Origin: Actinobacillus porcitonsillarum
Lineage (GTDB): Bacteria; Pseudomonadota; Gammaproteobacteria; Enterobacterales; Pasteurellaceae
Direction of reading: 5' to 3'
Assembly (NCBI RefSeq): GCF_003101015.1
Contig: NZ_CP029206.1
Coordinates: forward strand, 248,001-312,000
Length of the DNA stretch: 64,000 nt
Shown here one piece after another: positions 48,490 through 58,668 of this stretch. Numbering within the stretch: the stretch's first letter is position 1; the number at the start of each line of letters is the position of its first letter. The notes beneath the pieces were generated by a model. It saw only the letters and a list, made by a program, of their open reading frames with translations. It was not told where the DNA came from and ran no database searches. The translations under genes and the position numbers were made by a program.

Positions 48490-50358
48490 ATGGAACAACA
48501 CGTAGATCAACAATTAGAACAACAATCTCAAATCGAACTTCTGATTGCTCAAGGTCGTGAACAAGGCTACCTTATTTTATCTGAAGTCCACGACCACTTA
48601 CCTGAAGAATTGGTTGATGCAGAGCAAATTGAAGACATTATTCAAATGATTACGGATATGGGGATCCAAGTTTTAGAAACCGCCCCAGATACCGATGAGC
48701 TAATGCTTGCCGAAAATATTACCGATGAAGACGTGGTAGAAGAGGCAACAAAAGTGCTTTCTACCGTAGAGTCTGAACTCGGTCGTACAACTGACCCTGT
48801 GCGTATGTATATGCGTGAAATGGGTACGGTTGAACTTTTAACTCGTGAAGATGAAATTCAAATTTCAAAACGTATTGAAGAAGGGATTAACGAAGTACAA
48901 TGCGCTGTGGCTGAATACCCAGAGGCATTAGTGGGCGTATTAGAATGTTATGCACAAGTTGAAGCCGGCGAAATGCGTTTAGTCGATCTGATTAGTGCTT
49001 TTGTTGATCCAAATGCACAAGAAGAAGCTCCGATTGATGAAGATGCTCATTTAAATGAGGATGAAGAAAGCGATATCGTTGCTGATGTTGATGATGAATC
49101 TGAAGACGAAGATGGCGATAGTGGTTCAGATAGTGCTGATGATAGCTCAATTGATCCAGAACTAGCTCGTGAAAAATTTGCGGCATTAAAAGCTCAACAC
49201 GAAAAAGCATTACTGGCGATTCAAAAACACGGACGTACGCATGCAAAAGCGAAAGAACAAATTAATGCGCTTTCTGATATTTTCCGTGAGTTCCGTTTAG
49301 TGCCTAAACAGTTCGATTTACTGGTAGGCTCAATGCAAAAATTGATGAAGCAAGTTCGTGCGGAAGAACGTCAAATTCAACGTTATGCCGTTGAATATGC
49401 TGGCATGAAAAAAGCAGATTTCTTGAAAGCATTCCAAAATAACGAAACCACTGAAGCTTGGATCGAGAAAGCCATTAATGCTAAAAAAGGTGGTGCGCCT
49501 AAATTAGCTAATTATGTGGAAAAAATCCGCATTAATATTGTGAATTTACAAAATCTTGAGCAACAATCCGGCTTAACGATTGCACAAATTCGTGAAATTG
49601 GTGGACGTATTGCCAATGGTGAACTTAAAGCTCGCCGTGCGAAAAAAGAGATGGTGGAAGCAAACTTGCGTCTAGTGATCTCAATTGCGAAGAAATATAC
49701 CAACCGTGGTTTACAATTCCTTGATTTAATTCAAGAAGGTAACATTGGTTTGATGAAAGCGGTTGATAAATTTGAATACCGCCGTGGTTATAAATTCTCA
49801 ACCTATGCAACTTGGTGGATTCGTCAAGCGATTACCCGTTCAATTGCAGATCAGGCTCGTACAATCCGTATTCCGGTGCATATGATTGAAACGATTAACA
49901 AATTAAATCGTATTTCTCGTCAATGCTTGCAAGAAATGGGGCGTGAAGCAACGCCGGAGGAGCTAGCTGAACGTATGAATATGCCGGAAGACAAAATCCG
50001 TAAAGTGCTGAAAATTGCGAAAGAGCCAATCTCAATGGAAACCCCAATTGGTGATGACGATGATTCACATTTAGGCGACTTTATTCAAGACGAAAGCCTT
50101 GAGTTACCATTAGATTCTGCCACAGCGGAAAGTTTGCGCATTGCGACAAATGAAGTTCTCGAAGGCTTAACACCACGTGAAGCAAAAGTATTGCGTATGC
50201 GTTTTGGTATTGATATGAATACCGACCATACACTTGAAGAAGTGGGCAAACAGTTTGATGTTACCCGTGAGCGTATTCGTCAGATTGAAGCCAAAGCATT
50301 ACGCAAATTAAGACATCCTAGCCGTTCAGAAACATTACGCAGTTTCTTAGACGATTAG
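48490..50358 (+). CDS. rpoD: RpoD, primary sigma factor sigma-70
   Basis: Housekeeping sigma factor. 622 residues: region 1.1, a primary-sigma insert with an unusually acidic stretch (about 190-235), region 2 ([41 protein letters not shown]), region 3 and the region 4.2 helix-turn-helix [21 protein letters not shown] at 48490. It stands alone, not with rpsU-dnaG (37 kb away on the opposite strand). Confidence 0.98.
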   Translation: MEQHVDQQLEQQSQIELLIAQGREQGYLILSEVHDHLPEELVDAEQIEDIIQMITDMGIQVLETAPDTDELMLAENITDEDVVEEATKVLSTVESELGRTTDPVRMYMREMGTVELLTREDEIQISKRIEEGINEVQCAVAEYPEALVGVLECYAQVEAGEMRLVDLISAFVDPNAQEEAPIDEDAHLNEDEESDIVADVDDESEDEDGDSGSDSADDSSIDPELAREKFAALKAQHEKALLAIQKHGRTHAKAKEQINALSDIFREFRLVPKQFDLLVGSMQKLMKQVRAEERQIQRYAVEYAGMKKADFLKAFQNNETTEAWIEKAINAKKGGAPKLANYVEKIRINIVNLQNLEQQSGLTIAQIREIGGRIANGELKARRAKKEMVEANLRLVISIAKKYTNRGLQFLDLIQEGNIGLMKAVDKFEYRRGYKFSTYATWWIRQAITRSIADQARTIRIPVHMIETINKLNRISRQCLQEMGREATPEELAERMNMPEDKIRKVLKIAKEPISMETPIGDDDDSHLGDFIQDESLELPLDSATAESLRIATNEVLEGLTPREAKVLRMRFGIDMNTDHTLEEVGKQFDVTRERIRQIEAKALRKLRHPSRSETLRSFLDD

Positions 50359-50362
50359 TTCT

Positions 50363-50395
50363 AAATCCTCAGTCTTTGGGCTGGGGATTTTTCTC
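50363..50395 (+). terminator. rpoD terminator
   Basis: Stem AAATCCTCAG / CTGGGGATTT (one G-T pair, 8-nt loop) followed by TTCTC. Confidence 0.7.
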
Positions 50396-50417
50396 ATTAG
50401 CGATAAGGAAAATAACA

Positions 50418-51419
50418 ATGAAAAAATCACGCTTAGCGATATTGCTTACCATGACTTTTATCCTCGCCGGTTGCGATGATGCCAATTTATCCCAAAAAGT
50501 GATTGAAACAGAAAAGCAATTCGTTCAATTACAGACTGATTACAAAAAATCACAGGCAGATTTAACCGCCAAAGAAAATGAATTTAATGCGCTTAAAGCC
50601 GATTATACAAAATTGCGTGCTGAGTATGATGAGCTACAAAAACGTACCGCCTCATTCCCAGCATTGCAAGTTGAAATCACGAAGTTGATTGATAAATCCG
50701 AAACGTTAAAATTTCCGAAAGATCCCAAAGATGAATTTGCTCGCGAAGAATCTAAAGTGAGTGTTTTTGTAAATACCGCCATGACGCATATTGAGTGGTT
50801 AGATCAACTCTTATTACAAGAGTTATTAAAGCTTTATCTCACAAAAGATGAATCGGAGAAAGTGAACCTTACCGCAGTAAAACCACAAGATATTGTTGAA
50901 CGCTTTGAAAAAATATACCAAGAGTTGGAAAAAGATGCGAAAGAGTATAAACCTTTTGCAATGGAAGAAAGCGTCTATACTCAATATTTAGGACAGCGTA
51001 ATCATATTGTCTCTTTTACGCAGAGTACTTACACCTTTACCGGTGGCGCTCATGGTACAGGCTATACAAATTATCTTAACATTGATACGAACAAAAAAGC
51101 ATTGATTACACTTAATGATGTGGTCAGCGAGAAAAACCAAGCAAAACTTAAAGCGCTTTTATGGGAAACATACACCTCAGAGCGCAGTGGTGAAGGGCAA
51201 ACCCCATTGTTTGTCGAGAAAAAAGATTTCCGTATTTCTGACAATTTCTACTTTAGCAATGATGGAATTGTTTTTGTGTATCCGGTATATGAATTAAGGG
51301 CTTATGCAGAAGGTGAAATTGAGTTAGCCATTAACTACTATCAACTTAATGAGCTACTTACCCCAGAATTCAAACAAACTGAAAAAGATGGGTTTTATAC
51401 CTTTCCTGAAGGTCAATAA
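50418..51419 (+). CDS. Lipoprotein with DUF4163/DUF3298 (RsiV-like) domain
   Basis: 333-residue lipoprotein from the ATG at 50418. Signal peptide MKKSRLAILLTMTFILAGCD ends in the lipobox LAGC (Cys19). A heptad-rich coiled coil spans about 25-75 (KVIETEKQFVQLQTDYKKSQ…), then a globular part with FTGGAHGTGYTNYLNIDTNKK and FYFSNDGIVFVYPVYELRAYAEG, which resemble the paired DUF4163/DUF3298 domains of RsiV and PdaC. Outer-membrane or periplasm facing; the ligand is unknown. Follows rpoD after its terminator. Confidence 0.78.
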   Translation: MKKSRLAILLTMTFILAGCDDANLSQKVIETEKQFVQLQTDYKKSQADLTAKENEFNALKADYTKLRAEYDELQKRTASFPALQVEITKLIDKSETLKFPKDPKDEFAREESKVSVFVNTAMTHIEWLDQLLLQELLKLYLTKDESEKVNLTAVKPQDIVERFEKIYQELEKDAKEYKPFAMEESVYTQYLGQRNHIVSFTQSTYTFTGGAHGTGYTNYLNIDTNKKALITLNDVVSEKNQAKLKALLWETYTSERSGEGQTPLFVEKKDFRISDNFYFSNDGIVFVYPVYELRAYAEGEIELAINYYQLNELLTPEFKQTEKDGFYTFPEGQ

Positions 51420-51446
51420 GTTCTTTCCCTAGTTCAAAAATCCGTA

Positions 51447-51472
51447 GGCTTCCTTCATTAGCGAAGGGAGCC
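51447..51472. terminator. Hairpin between the lipoprotein gene and trmN6
   Basis: 10-bp stem GGCTtCCTTC / GAAGGgAGCC (one wobble) between convergent genes; the minus strand has ATTTTTG after it. Confidence 0.5.
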
Positions 51473-51483
51473 ACGACTTTGCC

Positions 51484-52185
51484 TTACATATTCAAATAAA
51501 ATTCCCTCGTAAAATGCTTAAATGCTTCACTGTATTGCTGATCTTGTTGATAAATCGTTAAGTGTTCTTCCTGACAAGGCGCAAAAGTCGGGCTAAAGGT
51601 TACAATCATACGTTTAGGTAAACTATTGACTTTAGGGCTAATTAACCAACGAGAAATGCAATGAAGTGTTGTCTCTTGAATCAATTTCTCGCCAGCATCA
51701 ACGGGCAAAATAAACGTGATTTTACCTGTTTCATTTAACCATTCTTTTGCCTGATTAAGCCAATCTAAATGGCTTTGTACCACAGTACGTGCTAAATCGC
51801 GCTGTGGGTTGCGTGTAGCCAAACTTTGTGAAAAATAAGGTGGATTAGACACAATTAAATCAAATTTTTCTGAGAAAACCGCATTCATCACATCGCCATG
51901 AACAACGTTAATTCTCGCAGACCATGCAGAATTTTTCACATTTTCAACCGCTTGTTGGTAAGCATTTTCCTCTAATTCTAATGCTGTAATTTGACAACGT
52001 TCTTCTGTTCGTTGCGCTAACATAAGCGCAACCAATCCCGATCCTGTGCCCATATCTAAAATGCGTTGAACATTCGAAATATCTGCAATGGCACCTAATG
52101 AAATGCCATCGGTATTCACTTTCATGGCACATTTATCATGTGCTACGCTAAATTGTTTAAATTGAAAAGGTGCTGATTTTTTCAT
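51484..52185 (-). CDS. trmN: TrmN6, tRNA1(Val) m6A37 methyltransferase
   Basis: SAM-dependent adenine-N6 methyltransferase acting on A37 of tRNA1-Val (YfiC family). It has ILDMGTGSGLVALMLAQR and the NPPY catalytic motif in LIVSNPPYFSQSLA. The frame opens at a TTG (52197); the ATG at 52185 gives MKKSAPFQFKQFSVAHDKCAMKVN, the usual N-terminus, and 233 residues. Confidence 0.9.
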   Translation of the reverse strand: MKKSAPFQFKQFSVAHDKCAMKVNTDGISLGAIADISNVQRILDMGTGSGLVALMLAQRTEERCQITALELEENAYQQAVENVKNSAWSARINVVHGDVMNAVFSEKFDLIVSNPPYFSQSLATRNPQRDLARTVVQSHLDWLNQAKEWLNETGKITFILPVDAGEKLIQETTLHCISRWLISPKVNSLPKRMIVTFSPTFAPCQEEHLTIYQQDQQYSEAFKHFTREFYLNM

Positions 52186-52260
52186 TTCTACATACAAATT
52201 TGATTTGAGATACGCTATAATCTCATTGTTTTTTTACCTCTACAACAGAAGGAAATCAAA

Positions 52261-52788
52261 ATGGGCTTAGAAAACGTACCAGCTGGTAAAGAATTACCAG
52301 ATGATATTTATGTTGTGATCGAAATTCCAGCGAATTCAGATCCAATCAAATACGAAGTGGACAAAGAAACTGGCACTTTATTCGTAGATCGCTTTATGGC
52401 AACAGCAATGTTCTATCCGGCAAACTACGGTTATGTGAACAACACGCTTTCTTCAGATGGCGACCCGGTAGATGTATTAGTACCAACACCATACCCACTT
52501 CAACCAGGTTCAGTGATCCGCTGCCGTCCGGTTGGTGTATTAAAAATGACTGACGAAGCAGGTGGCGATGCAAAAGTAGTTGCAGTTCCACACACAAAAT
52601 TAAGCAAAGAATACGATCACATCAAAGATGTTGGTGATTTACCGGCATTATTAAAAGCACAGATCCAACACTTCTTCGAAAGCTATAAAGCATTAGAAGC
52701 AGGTAAATGGGTTAAAGTTGAAGGCTGGGAAGGCGTTGAAGCTGCTCGCCAAGAGATCTTAGAATCTTTCGAACGTGCTAAAAAATAA
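52261..52788 (+). CDS. ppa: Inorganic pyrophosphatase
   Basis: Type I soluble pyrophosphatase. 175 residues with the metal and substrate residues in [40 protein letters not shown] and the conserved [10 protein letters not shown] at 52261 after AGAAGGAAATCAAA. Confidence 0.97.
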   Translation: MGLENVPAGKELPDDIYVVIEIPANSDPIKYEVDKETGTLFVDRFMATAMFYPANYGYVNNTLSSDGDPVDVLVPTPYPLQPGSVIRCRPVGVLKMTDEAGGDAKVVAVPHTKLSKEYDHIKDVGDLPALLKAQIQHFFESYKALEAGKWVKVEGWEGVEAARQEILESFERAKK

Positions 52789-52805
52789 TCTTTAACAAAG
52801 AAATG

Positions 52806-52836
52806 AAAATGCCAGAGTTTTGCTTTGGCATTTTTT
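52806..52836 (+). terminator. ppa terminator
   Basis: Stem AAAATGCCA…TGGCATTTT followed by TT; U-tract TTTTTT. Confidence 0.85.
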
Positions 52837-52858
52837 ATACTTCATTGAGGATATAAAA

Positions 52859-53611
52859 ATGAAAATGATCAAGCGCCTTGCCCTTTCTGCTTTTATCGTT
52901 ACTGCGATTGCAGCTTGTGTGAATACACAACAAATGAACGCAAAAGCATTACAAGGTTATGCACAAATGAAGCAACAAAATGCCAAAGCTATTGATACCT
53001 CATCATCAACAGCTAAGCGCATTCATGCTGTCTTTAATCGCATGAAGCCTTATGCGGAAAAAGCCAATAAAACCGGCGTACCTTTTAGTTGGGAAATTAC
53101 CGTCTTTCGTACAAATGAGTTAAATGCCTGGGCAATGGCCGGCGGAAAAATGGGGTTTTATACGGGGCTTGTTGAAAAACTCAAAATGACAGATGATGAA
53201 ATTGCAACGGTAATGGGGCACGAAATGGCTCATGCCTTGGAAGAACATAGTAAATCGTCTTATAATTTTGAAATGACTACTGGTATTTTGGGCTCCATTG
53301 CAGATGCTGCCGCAACTGCAGCATTAGGTGTTGATACTGGGGGACTTCTCAGCACAGGAACAGACTTGATCGCTAATAAACCATTCTCTCGTAGTCAAGA
53401 AACGGAAGCAGATGAAATCGGTTTAATGTTAATGGCACAAGCGGGCTATAATCCTTCAGCTGCTCCAAATGTATGGGTAAAAATGAGCCAAGCAAGTGGT
53501 GATTCAGGCTTATCCATTTTCTCAACTCACCCATCAAATGCAGATCGTAAAGAAAATCTAGAACGCTTAATTCCTGAAGCGATGAAGGTATATCAAGCGA
53601 ATAAACGCTAA
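52859..53611 (+). CDS. M48-family metalloprotease lipoprotein (LoiP/YggG-like)
   Basis: 250-residue lipoprotein. Signal peptide from MKMIKRLALSAFIVTAIAACV with lipobox cysteine at about residue 20. The zinc motif HEMAH sits in VMGHEMAHALEEHS near 122-135 and the third ligand in QETEADEIGLMLMAQAGY. E. coli LoiP is an outer-membrane lipoprotein protease induced in low osmolarity; a similar envelope role is likely. The frame opens at 52820, but the ATG at 52859 has TTGAGGAT upstream and begins the signal peptide. Confidence 0.9.
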   Translation: MKMIKRLALSAFIVTAIAACVNTQQMNAKALQGYAQMKQQNAKAIDTSSSTAKRIHAVFNRMKPYAEKANKTGVPFSWEITVFRTNELNAWAMAGGKMGFYTGLVEKLKMTDDEIATVMGHEMAHALEEHSKSSYNFEMTTGILGSIADAAATAALGVDTGGLLSTGTDLIANKPFSRSQETEADEIGLMLMAQAGYNPSAAPNVWVKMSQASGDSGLSIFSTHPSNADRKENLERLIPEAMKVYQANKR

Positions 53612-53659
53612 TTCAAGCGGTCAAATTTGACAGATATTTTACTATCGTAGAAACCAATA

Positions 53660-53680
53660 GGGGCAATTTGAAATTGCCCC
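53660..53680. terminator. G-rich palindrome after the M48 gene
   Basis: Perfect stem GGGGCAATTT-g-AAATTGCCCC followed by TTTATCTTTTT, between convergent genes. Resembles the palindrome at 32593. Confidence 0.6.
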
Positions 53681-53689
53681 TTTATCTTT

Positions 53690-55150
53690 TTAAAGCATAA
53701 CTTTTAATGCCTCTGTCAATTTCTGATAACGTTGGTATTTAGCCTGATATGCTGCGTAATGATTTGGATTTGGCTCAAACACTTTCATTTCTGAGGTCAA
53801 TGCTTTTAGCTCCGTGGTTTTTCTGCCCGTACCTTGCATCGCCATCATTGCTGCTCCTAAACAACCCGTTTCTTCGACTTGTGGGATTTCTAACCTCATA
53901 CCACTAAGATCCGCTAACATCTGCATCCAAACAGCCGATTTTGCCGGTCCACCGGTTACCCGTAAAATATTTGCGTGAGGAAAACGTTGTAACATTCGGT
54001 TTAAATGGTGCATTAAACTAAACAAAACGCCTTCATAAATCGCTTGCAGTAAGTGCATTTGCGTATGATGAGCTTGTATGCCGTAAAAGCTCGCTTGCAT
54101 ACCCAAACCAGCATTTGAGCCATACAAAAACGGTACAAATAAGATCGAGCTACTTGCCGGCGCAAGTTTAGTAATACCTTCATTGATTTGCTGGTAACTG
54201 AGATCGCTCCATTGTTTTAAAAACCATTCTAAATTTGCGGCAGAAGTCGGGCTGGCTTCGTGAACGATAAATTTATTGGCTTCTACGTAACGTCCATAAA
54301 CAAACGGAAGTGTCTGTGTTTCATCAATATGATCTGTAATACCACTTACTACCGACCAAGTTCCTAACACCACATTTAATTTTGTTTCATCATCTAAGCC
54401 TGCACAATAAGCGGTAGAAACTACATCAAACAAGCCCCCTACCACGGGCGTGCCTGCTGCCAGTCCTGTTTGTTGTGCGGCTTGCTCGGTTACATAGCCT
54501 GCAATTTCATTCGGTTTAATCACAAGCGGTAATTTTTCTAAGATATTTTGCAAGCCTAACCGTTCGGCTAAGGCAGGATCATATTTTCCTGCGGACATAT
54601 TATAGAGATTACTCTCTGAAATGTTTGTTTCTTCGCAATGTAATTGCCCTGTTAAACAAAAACGCAGATAGTCGTGCGACATCAGCACTTTATCAATTTT
54701 CGCATAACGCTCCGGTTCATTTTCTTGAAGCCATTTTAAGATCGAAACAGGATGCCCCGTCCAAAGTGTTTGACGTGTAAGAGGATATAACTGTTGAGGG
54801 ATTTCTTCAGCCTGCCAACGTTTTACATTCTCCAACGAACGTTGATCCGAAGATAAAATGGCTCGCCCAAGTGGTTGCTGTTCTTTATCCAGTAAGAAGG
54901 CTCCCTTTCCTTGTGCCGAAATGCCAACCCCTTTAATGTCTTCAGCATTGATTTTACTTTGAATGATGACGTTTTTAATCACATTGGCACATACGGCCCA
55001 TAATTGCGACATATCGCGTTCCGCATAGCCAGCTTGCTCGCTGATAACGGAAACATTTTCTCGAGCAAGACTTTGTACGATGCCTTGTTCATCAAACAGT
55101 GCGGCTTTCACAAAAGTACCGCCGCAATCAATACCGAGATAGTAGTTCAT
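53690..55150 (-). CDS. lyxK: L-xylulose kinase, FGGY family
   Basis: Sugar kinase that phosphorylates L-xylulose (LyxK/YiaP), a late step in diketogulonate/xylulose catabolism. 486 residues from the ATG at 55150 (MNYYLGIDCGGTFVKAALFD); FGGY motifs include GVGISAQGKGAFLLD, and LRVTGGPAKSAVWMQMLADL with the C-terminal GCLGAAMMA. The longer frame to 55207 lacks support. It is last in the operon after the TRAP binding-protein gene, as HI1027 follows in Haemophilus. Confidence 0.85.
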   Translation of the reverse strand: MNYYLGIDCGGTFVKAALFDEQGIVQSLARENVSVISEQAGYAERDMSQLWAVCANVIKNVIIQSKINAEDIKGVGISAQGKGAFLLDKEQQPLGRAILSSDQRSLENVKRWQAEEIPQQLYPLTRQTLWTGHPVSILKWLQENEPERYAKIDKVLMSHDYLRFCLTGQLHCEETNISESNLYNMSAGKYDPALAERLGLQNILEKLPLVIKPNEIAGYVTEQAAQQTGLAAGTPVVGGLFDVVSTAYCAGLDDETKLNVVLGTWSVVSGITDHIDETQTLPFVYGRYVEANKFIVHEASPTSAANLEWFLKQWSDLSYQQINEGITKLAPASSSILFVPFLYGSNAGLGMQASFYGIQAHHTQMHLLQAIYEGVLFSLMHHLNRMLQRFPHANILRVTGGPAKSAVWMQMLADLSGMRLEIPQVEETGCLGAAMMAMQGTGRKTTELKALTSEMKVFEPNPNHYAAYQAKYQRYQKLTEALKVML

Positions 55151-55240
55151 AACAGTTCCTTTTCTACAAATCAAAATACAGAAAAGAAAAGCGGTCTGAT
55201 TTTGCAAAAATTTCGCAAAATCTAACCGCTTGTCTTGCCA

Positions 55241-56221
55241 TTATTGTGCTAATGCATCCACTTTTTTCAACAGCTCATCGCCGTGTTTTTCCACAAAACT
55301 TTTACGTACTTGTTCTTCAATAACCGCTTTAAACGGCTTAGTATCCACTTGTTCAATCACTTCGATACCTTGTTTACGTAAATTCGCAATGATCTCTTGC
55401 TCGTTTTTCACATTAAGATCACGTTGGAACTGCCCGGCTTCTTTTGCTGCTTCAACAATAGCGGTTTGAAGTTCTGGTGCTAAGCTATCAAATTTGGCTT
55501 TGTTCATTACCACAATTAACGGAGTATAGCCGTGGTTGGTTAAGCTTAAATGTTTTTGTACTTCATACAATTTTGAAGACCAGAAAATCCCGATTGGGTG
55601 CTCTTGTGCGTCCACTGCACGGGTTTCGAGTGCGGTATAAAGCTCCGCCAATGGCATTGGCACAGGGTTACCACCTAACAATTTGAAGGCTTCGATGTAC
55701 ATTGGGTTTTGGTTAGTACGAACTTTTAAGCCTTTAATATCTTCCGGTTTTGTTACTGGGTGTTTTGAGTTAGAGAATGCACGGAAGCCAACGTCCCAGA
55801 ACGCTAAACCTTTTAAGCCTTGTGCTTCAAGATCTTTCAATAAACCTTGTCCAATTTCGCCATCTAACACTTTATAAACGTGAGCACGATCTTTAAAAAT
55901 AAATGGAATATCAATCACATTTAATTTTGGCTCAATGCCTGTAAAGTTTGGTGAACCAGACATCTCAAGATCAATGGTACCGCCACGCACACCGCTAATC
56001 ATCGTTTGTGCATTACCTAAAGTGCTATCTGGGAAAAGTTTTAACTTAACTTCGCCTTTGGTTTTTTCATTTAATAAATCATTGAATTTTTTGGCTGCAA
56101 TATGCTGACTATCACTACGTGGTGCTTCATAACCAAAACGTAATGAAACTTCTGCTTGTGCGACACCAGAAAATGCAACCGCTGATACCACTACAGCAGC
56201 TAATGTTTTTAAAGCTGAATT
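55241..56221 (-). pseudogene. yiaO: TRAP solute-binding protein gene (YiaO type), interrupted by an IS30 element
   Basis: DctP-type periplasmic binding protein for 2,3-diketo-L-gulonate. Most of it is intact: signal-peptide core ALKTLAAVVVSAVAFSGVAQA then AEVSLRFGYEAPRSDSQH, GTIDLEMSGSPNFTGIEPKLNVID, KVRTNQNPMYIEAFKLLGGNPVPMP and YEVQKHLSLTNHGYTPLIVV. The first seven codons (MKTFFNS) and the ribosome-binding site AGGAGAACTCT are cut off and lie at 57283-57302, beyond the insertion. The frame now runs from inside the element (to 56323), giving about 30 foreign N-terminal residues. Probably inactive, or at best weakly expressed. Confidence 0.85.
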
Positions 56222-57282
56222 TACAATCCAAGTGCAACAAAAAAAGAAGTACTCATCAACTAGAATATAATTTTGTTTCCACACAAAAACCACTTCCAAA
56301 TGATGAGTACTTCCTACCGACATCTTACAATAAACGAGCGAGAAAAGATAATGATTTTACTCGCACAGGGCAAAAAACAAGCAGAAATTGCCAAAGCACT
56401 GGGACGTAGCTCCAGCACCATTTCTCGCGAGCTGAAACGACACGCTCTAGAAAGCTACAGTGCAACGAACGCACAAAACAGCTATTTGAAGCATCGTCAA
56501 AATAGCAAAGCACAGCGCAAATTAGAGCAGCCTGAATATTTCAATTTGGTGCAAGAAAAGTTTCTGACAGAAAACTGGTCGCCCGAACAAATCAGCGCAC
56601 GATTAAAATTGGAAAAATCTGAATTATCCATTAGTTATTCAACCATTTATCGTGGTATTTATTCAGGGTTGTTTGATATAGGCGAACGCAAAGCCAGTCG
56701 CAAACTGCGCCACAAAGGCAAAACACGGCATACAAAAAATCATCATGAAAAACGTGGCAAAATTCAGATATCCAACCATTTGAACGACCGTCCCATTTCG
56801 GCGCAAAATCGCAGTCGCTTTGGACATTGGGAAGCCGATACCGTACTGGGTAAAGCGGGTGGAGCTTGTTTGCTGACGCTGACGGAACGCAAAAGTCGTT
56901 TTGAGTTGGTGAAGAAAATTCCTGCCAAAAAAGCCGAAGCAGTCCAAAAAGCCATGATTGAATTGCTGGATTCACATATATTGCGGTCAATTACGCCAGA
57001 CCGTGGTAAAGAATTTGCCCAACATCGTTTGGTAACAGAAGCACTGGGTGTAGAATTTTACTTCCCCGAGCCGCATCAACCGTGGACACGGGGAACGAAT
57101 GAAAATACAAATGGGTTACTTCGTGAATACTTTCCGAAGCACCAAGACATCAATCAGTGGAGCGAAGTTGATATTCAACAGGTGATCAATAAACTGAATT
57201 TACGACCACGTAAATGTTTAGGTTGGAAAACACCTTATGAAGTTTACTTCAAAAAATCGTTGCACTTGGTTTGACAATTCAA
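56222..57282. mobile_element. IS30-family insertion sequence
   Basis: About 1061 bp. Ends share the inverted core CCAAGTGCAAC (56228-56238; inverted at 57259-57269). GAATT flanks both sides (56217-56221 and 57283-57287); removing the element and one GAATT restores the yiaO frame exactly, so that may be the target duplication, though the ends are then asymmetric by several bases. Size and transposase are like ISApl1/IS1655-type elements. Confidence 0.85.
56300..57274 (+). CDS. IS30-family transposase
   Basis: DDE transposase of about 324 residues. N-terminal helix-turn-helix (YRHLTINEREKIMILLAQGKKQAEIAKALGRSSSTISRELKR, first 50 residues), a second DNA-binding region (NWSPEQISARLKLE), then the catalytic core: D in FGHWEADTVLG, D in SITPDRGKEF and E in PWTRGTNENTNGLLREYFPK. 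ATG at 56300 or 56303. Complete, so likely still mobile. Opposite in direction to yiaO. Confidence 0.93.
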   Translation: MMSTSYRHLTINEREKIMILLAQGKKQAEIAKALGRSSSTISRELKRHALESYSATNAQNSYLKHRQNSKAQRKLEQPEYFNLVQEKFLTENWSPEQISARLKLEKSELSISYSTIYRGIYSGLFDIGERKASRKLRHKGKTRHTKNHHEKRGKIQISNHLNDRPISAQNRSRFGHWEADTVLGKAGGACLLTLTERKSRFELVKKIPAKKAEAVQKAMIELLDSHILRSITPDRGKEFAQHRLVTEALGVEFYFPEPHQPWTRGTNENTNGLLREYFPKHQDINQWSEVDIQQVINKLNLRPRKCLGWKTPYEVYFKKSLHLV

Positions 57283-57302
57283 GAATTAAAGAATGTTTTC
57301 AT
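57283..57302 (-). other. 5' remnant of yiaO (start codon and first codons)
   Basis: ATG at 57302 with AGGAGAAC upstream encodes MKTFFNS and then enters the insertion sequence. Confidence 0.8.
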
Positions 57303-57331
57303 AGAGTTCTCCTATGGATTAGTGTTTTTAT

Positions 57332-57357
57332 TATCCCTTATGAAAACATAAGGGATA
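57332..57357. promoter_or_regulatory. Intercistronic hairpin between yiaN and yiaO
   Basis: Perfect 11-bp stem TATCCCTTATG-aaaa-CATAAGGGATA, no U-run. Hairpins here in TRAP operons are placed to stabilise mRNA or adjust expression of the binding protein. Confidence 0.6.
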
Positions 57358-57390
57358 CTTTGTAAAATTTTTGCGAAAGCTGACCGCTTG

Positions 57391-58668
57391 TTATTGCATC
57401 CATTGTAATGGTACTAACACCAACTCTGGTACAAAAACAAAGGCAAGTAATAACGCAATCATCATCATTAAATATGGGAATACCCCTTTCGCTGCCTGAT
57501 CAAACGGTAATTTTGACACACCGGTAATGACGTTTAATACGTTGCCGACCGGTGGTGTAATTAAGCCGATAGAGGTATTTAAGATAAATAACACACCAAA
57601 GTAAACAGGGTCGATACCAGCCTCTTCAACAAGTGGCATAAGCACAGGGGTTAAAATCAATACCGTCGGGGTTAAATCCATAACCATACCAATAACAAAT
57701 ACTGCTAGCATAATCACAAGCAATAATGTTGTTGGGCTTTCAATGAGAGGTTCTAACAACTCTGTAAGCATAGTCGGTAATTCAGCCACGGTAATTAACC
57801 AGCCTGTTACATTAGCAGCTGCCACCAAGAACATCACCACAGCGGTTGTTTTTGCTGCCGCTAAGATCACTTTATATAAATCTTTGATTTTGAGTTCACG
57901 ATAAACAAAGAGCGAAACCACAAGAGCATAGAAGGTTGCAACAGCACCGGCTTCCGTTGGGGTAAACATACCTGAACGGAACCCACCAATGATGATGACA
58001 GGGAGTAATAATGCCCAAATACTGTTTTTAAATGAAATACAAAGTTCTTGTTTCGTTGCTTTAGAGAAGGTCATCAAGTCAAGGCGTTTTGCTTGCCACC
58101 ACCATAATGCGGCTAAACAGATCCCCATCATAATGCCTGGGAAAATACCGGCTAAGAATAATTTGGTAATGGAAACACCGCTTGCTACACCAAACACGAT
58201 AAACGGAATGGAAGGTGGAATAATCGGCGCAATAATACCAGCTGTCCCAATCAGACCGGCTGAACGATCTAACGGATAGCCAGTGGTTTTCATCATTGGT
58301 AGCAACATTGCCGCCACTGCCGCTGTATCCGCTACTGCTGATCCTGAAAGGCTTGCCATAATCATTGCCGCCAAAATGGCAACAAAACCTAAGCCACCAC
58401 GTTTATGACCCACCAATTTCATTGGTAAGTCAATAATGCGTTTAGAAAGCCCACCTTCATTCATAATTTCGCCGGCAAGAATAAAGAAAGGAATTGCCAT
58501 TAACGAAAAACTATCTGCACCGCTCACAATTTGTTGCGCAAGAATTTGTGCATCGAAGAGGTCTAAATGAAGCATTAACGCTACGCCACAAATCAATAAG
58601 GCGAAAGCAACAGGCACACCAAGAAGAATAGCACCTAATAATACTGAGAGGAAAATAGCAACGGTCAT
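57391..58668 (-). CDS. yiaN: TRAP transporter large permease (YiaN type, DctM)
   Basis: Main membrane subunit of the tripartite diketogulonate transporter. 425 residues, about 12 helices, with DctM segments FFILAGEIMNEGGLSKRIID, GSAVADTAAVAAMLLPMM, SIPFIVFGVASGVSITKLFL and TPPVGNVLNVITGVS. Start overlaps the end of the small permease by 4 bp. Confidence 0.94.
   Translation of the reverse strand: MTVAIFLSVLLGAILLGVPVAFALLICGVALMLHLDLFDAQILAQQIVSGADSFSLMAIPFFILAGEIMNEGGLSKRIIDLPMKLVGHKRGGLGFVAILAAMIMASLSGSAVADTAAVAAMLLPMMKTTGYPLDRSAGLIGTAGIIAPIIPPSIPFIVFGVASGVSITKLFLAGIFPGIMMGICLAALWWWQAKRLDLMTFSKATKQELCISFKNSIWALLLPVIIIGGFRSGMFTPTEAGAVATFYALVVSLFVYRELKIKDLYKVILAAAKTTAVVMFLVAAANVTGWLITVAELPTMLTELLEPLIESPTTLLLVIMLAVFVIGMVMDLTPTVLILTPVLMPLVEEAGIDPVYFGVLFILNTSIGLITPPVGNVLNVITGVSKLPFDQAAKGVFPYLMMMIALLLAFVFVPELVLVPLQWMQ

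Noticed and set aside
56631..56990. Minus-strand frames of 60-120 codons inside the insertion sequence
   Set aside because: Antisense shadows of the IS30 transposase, with no recognisable motifs or ribosome-binding site.
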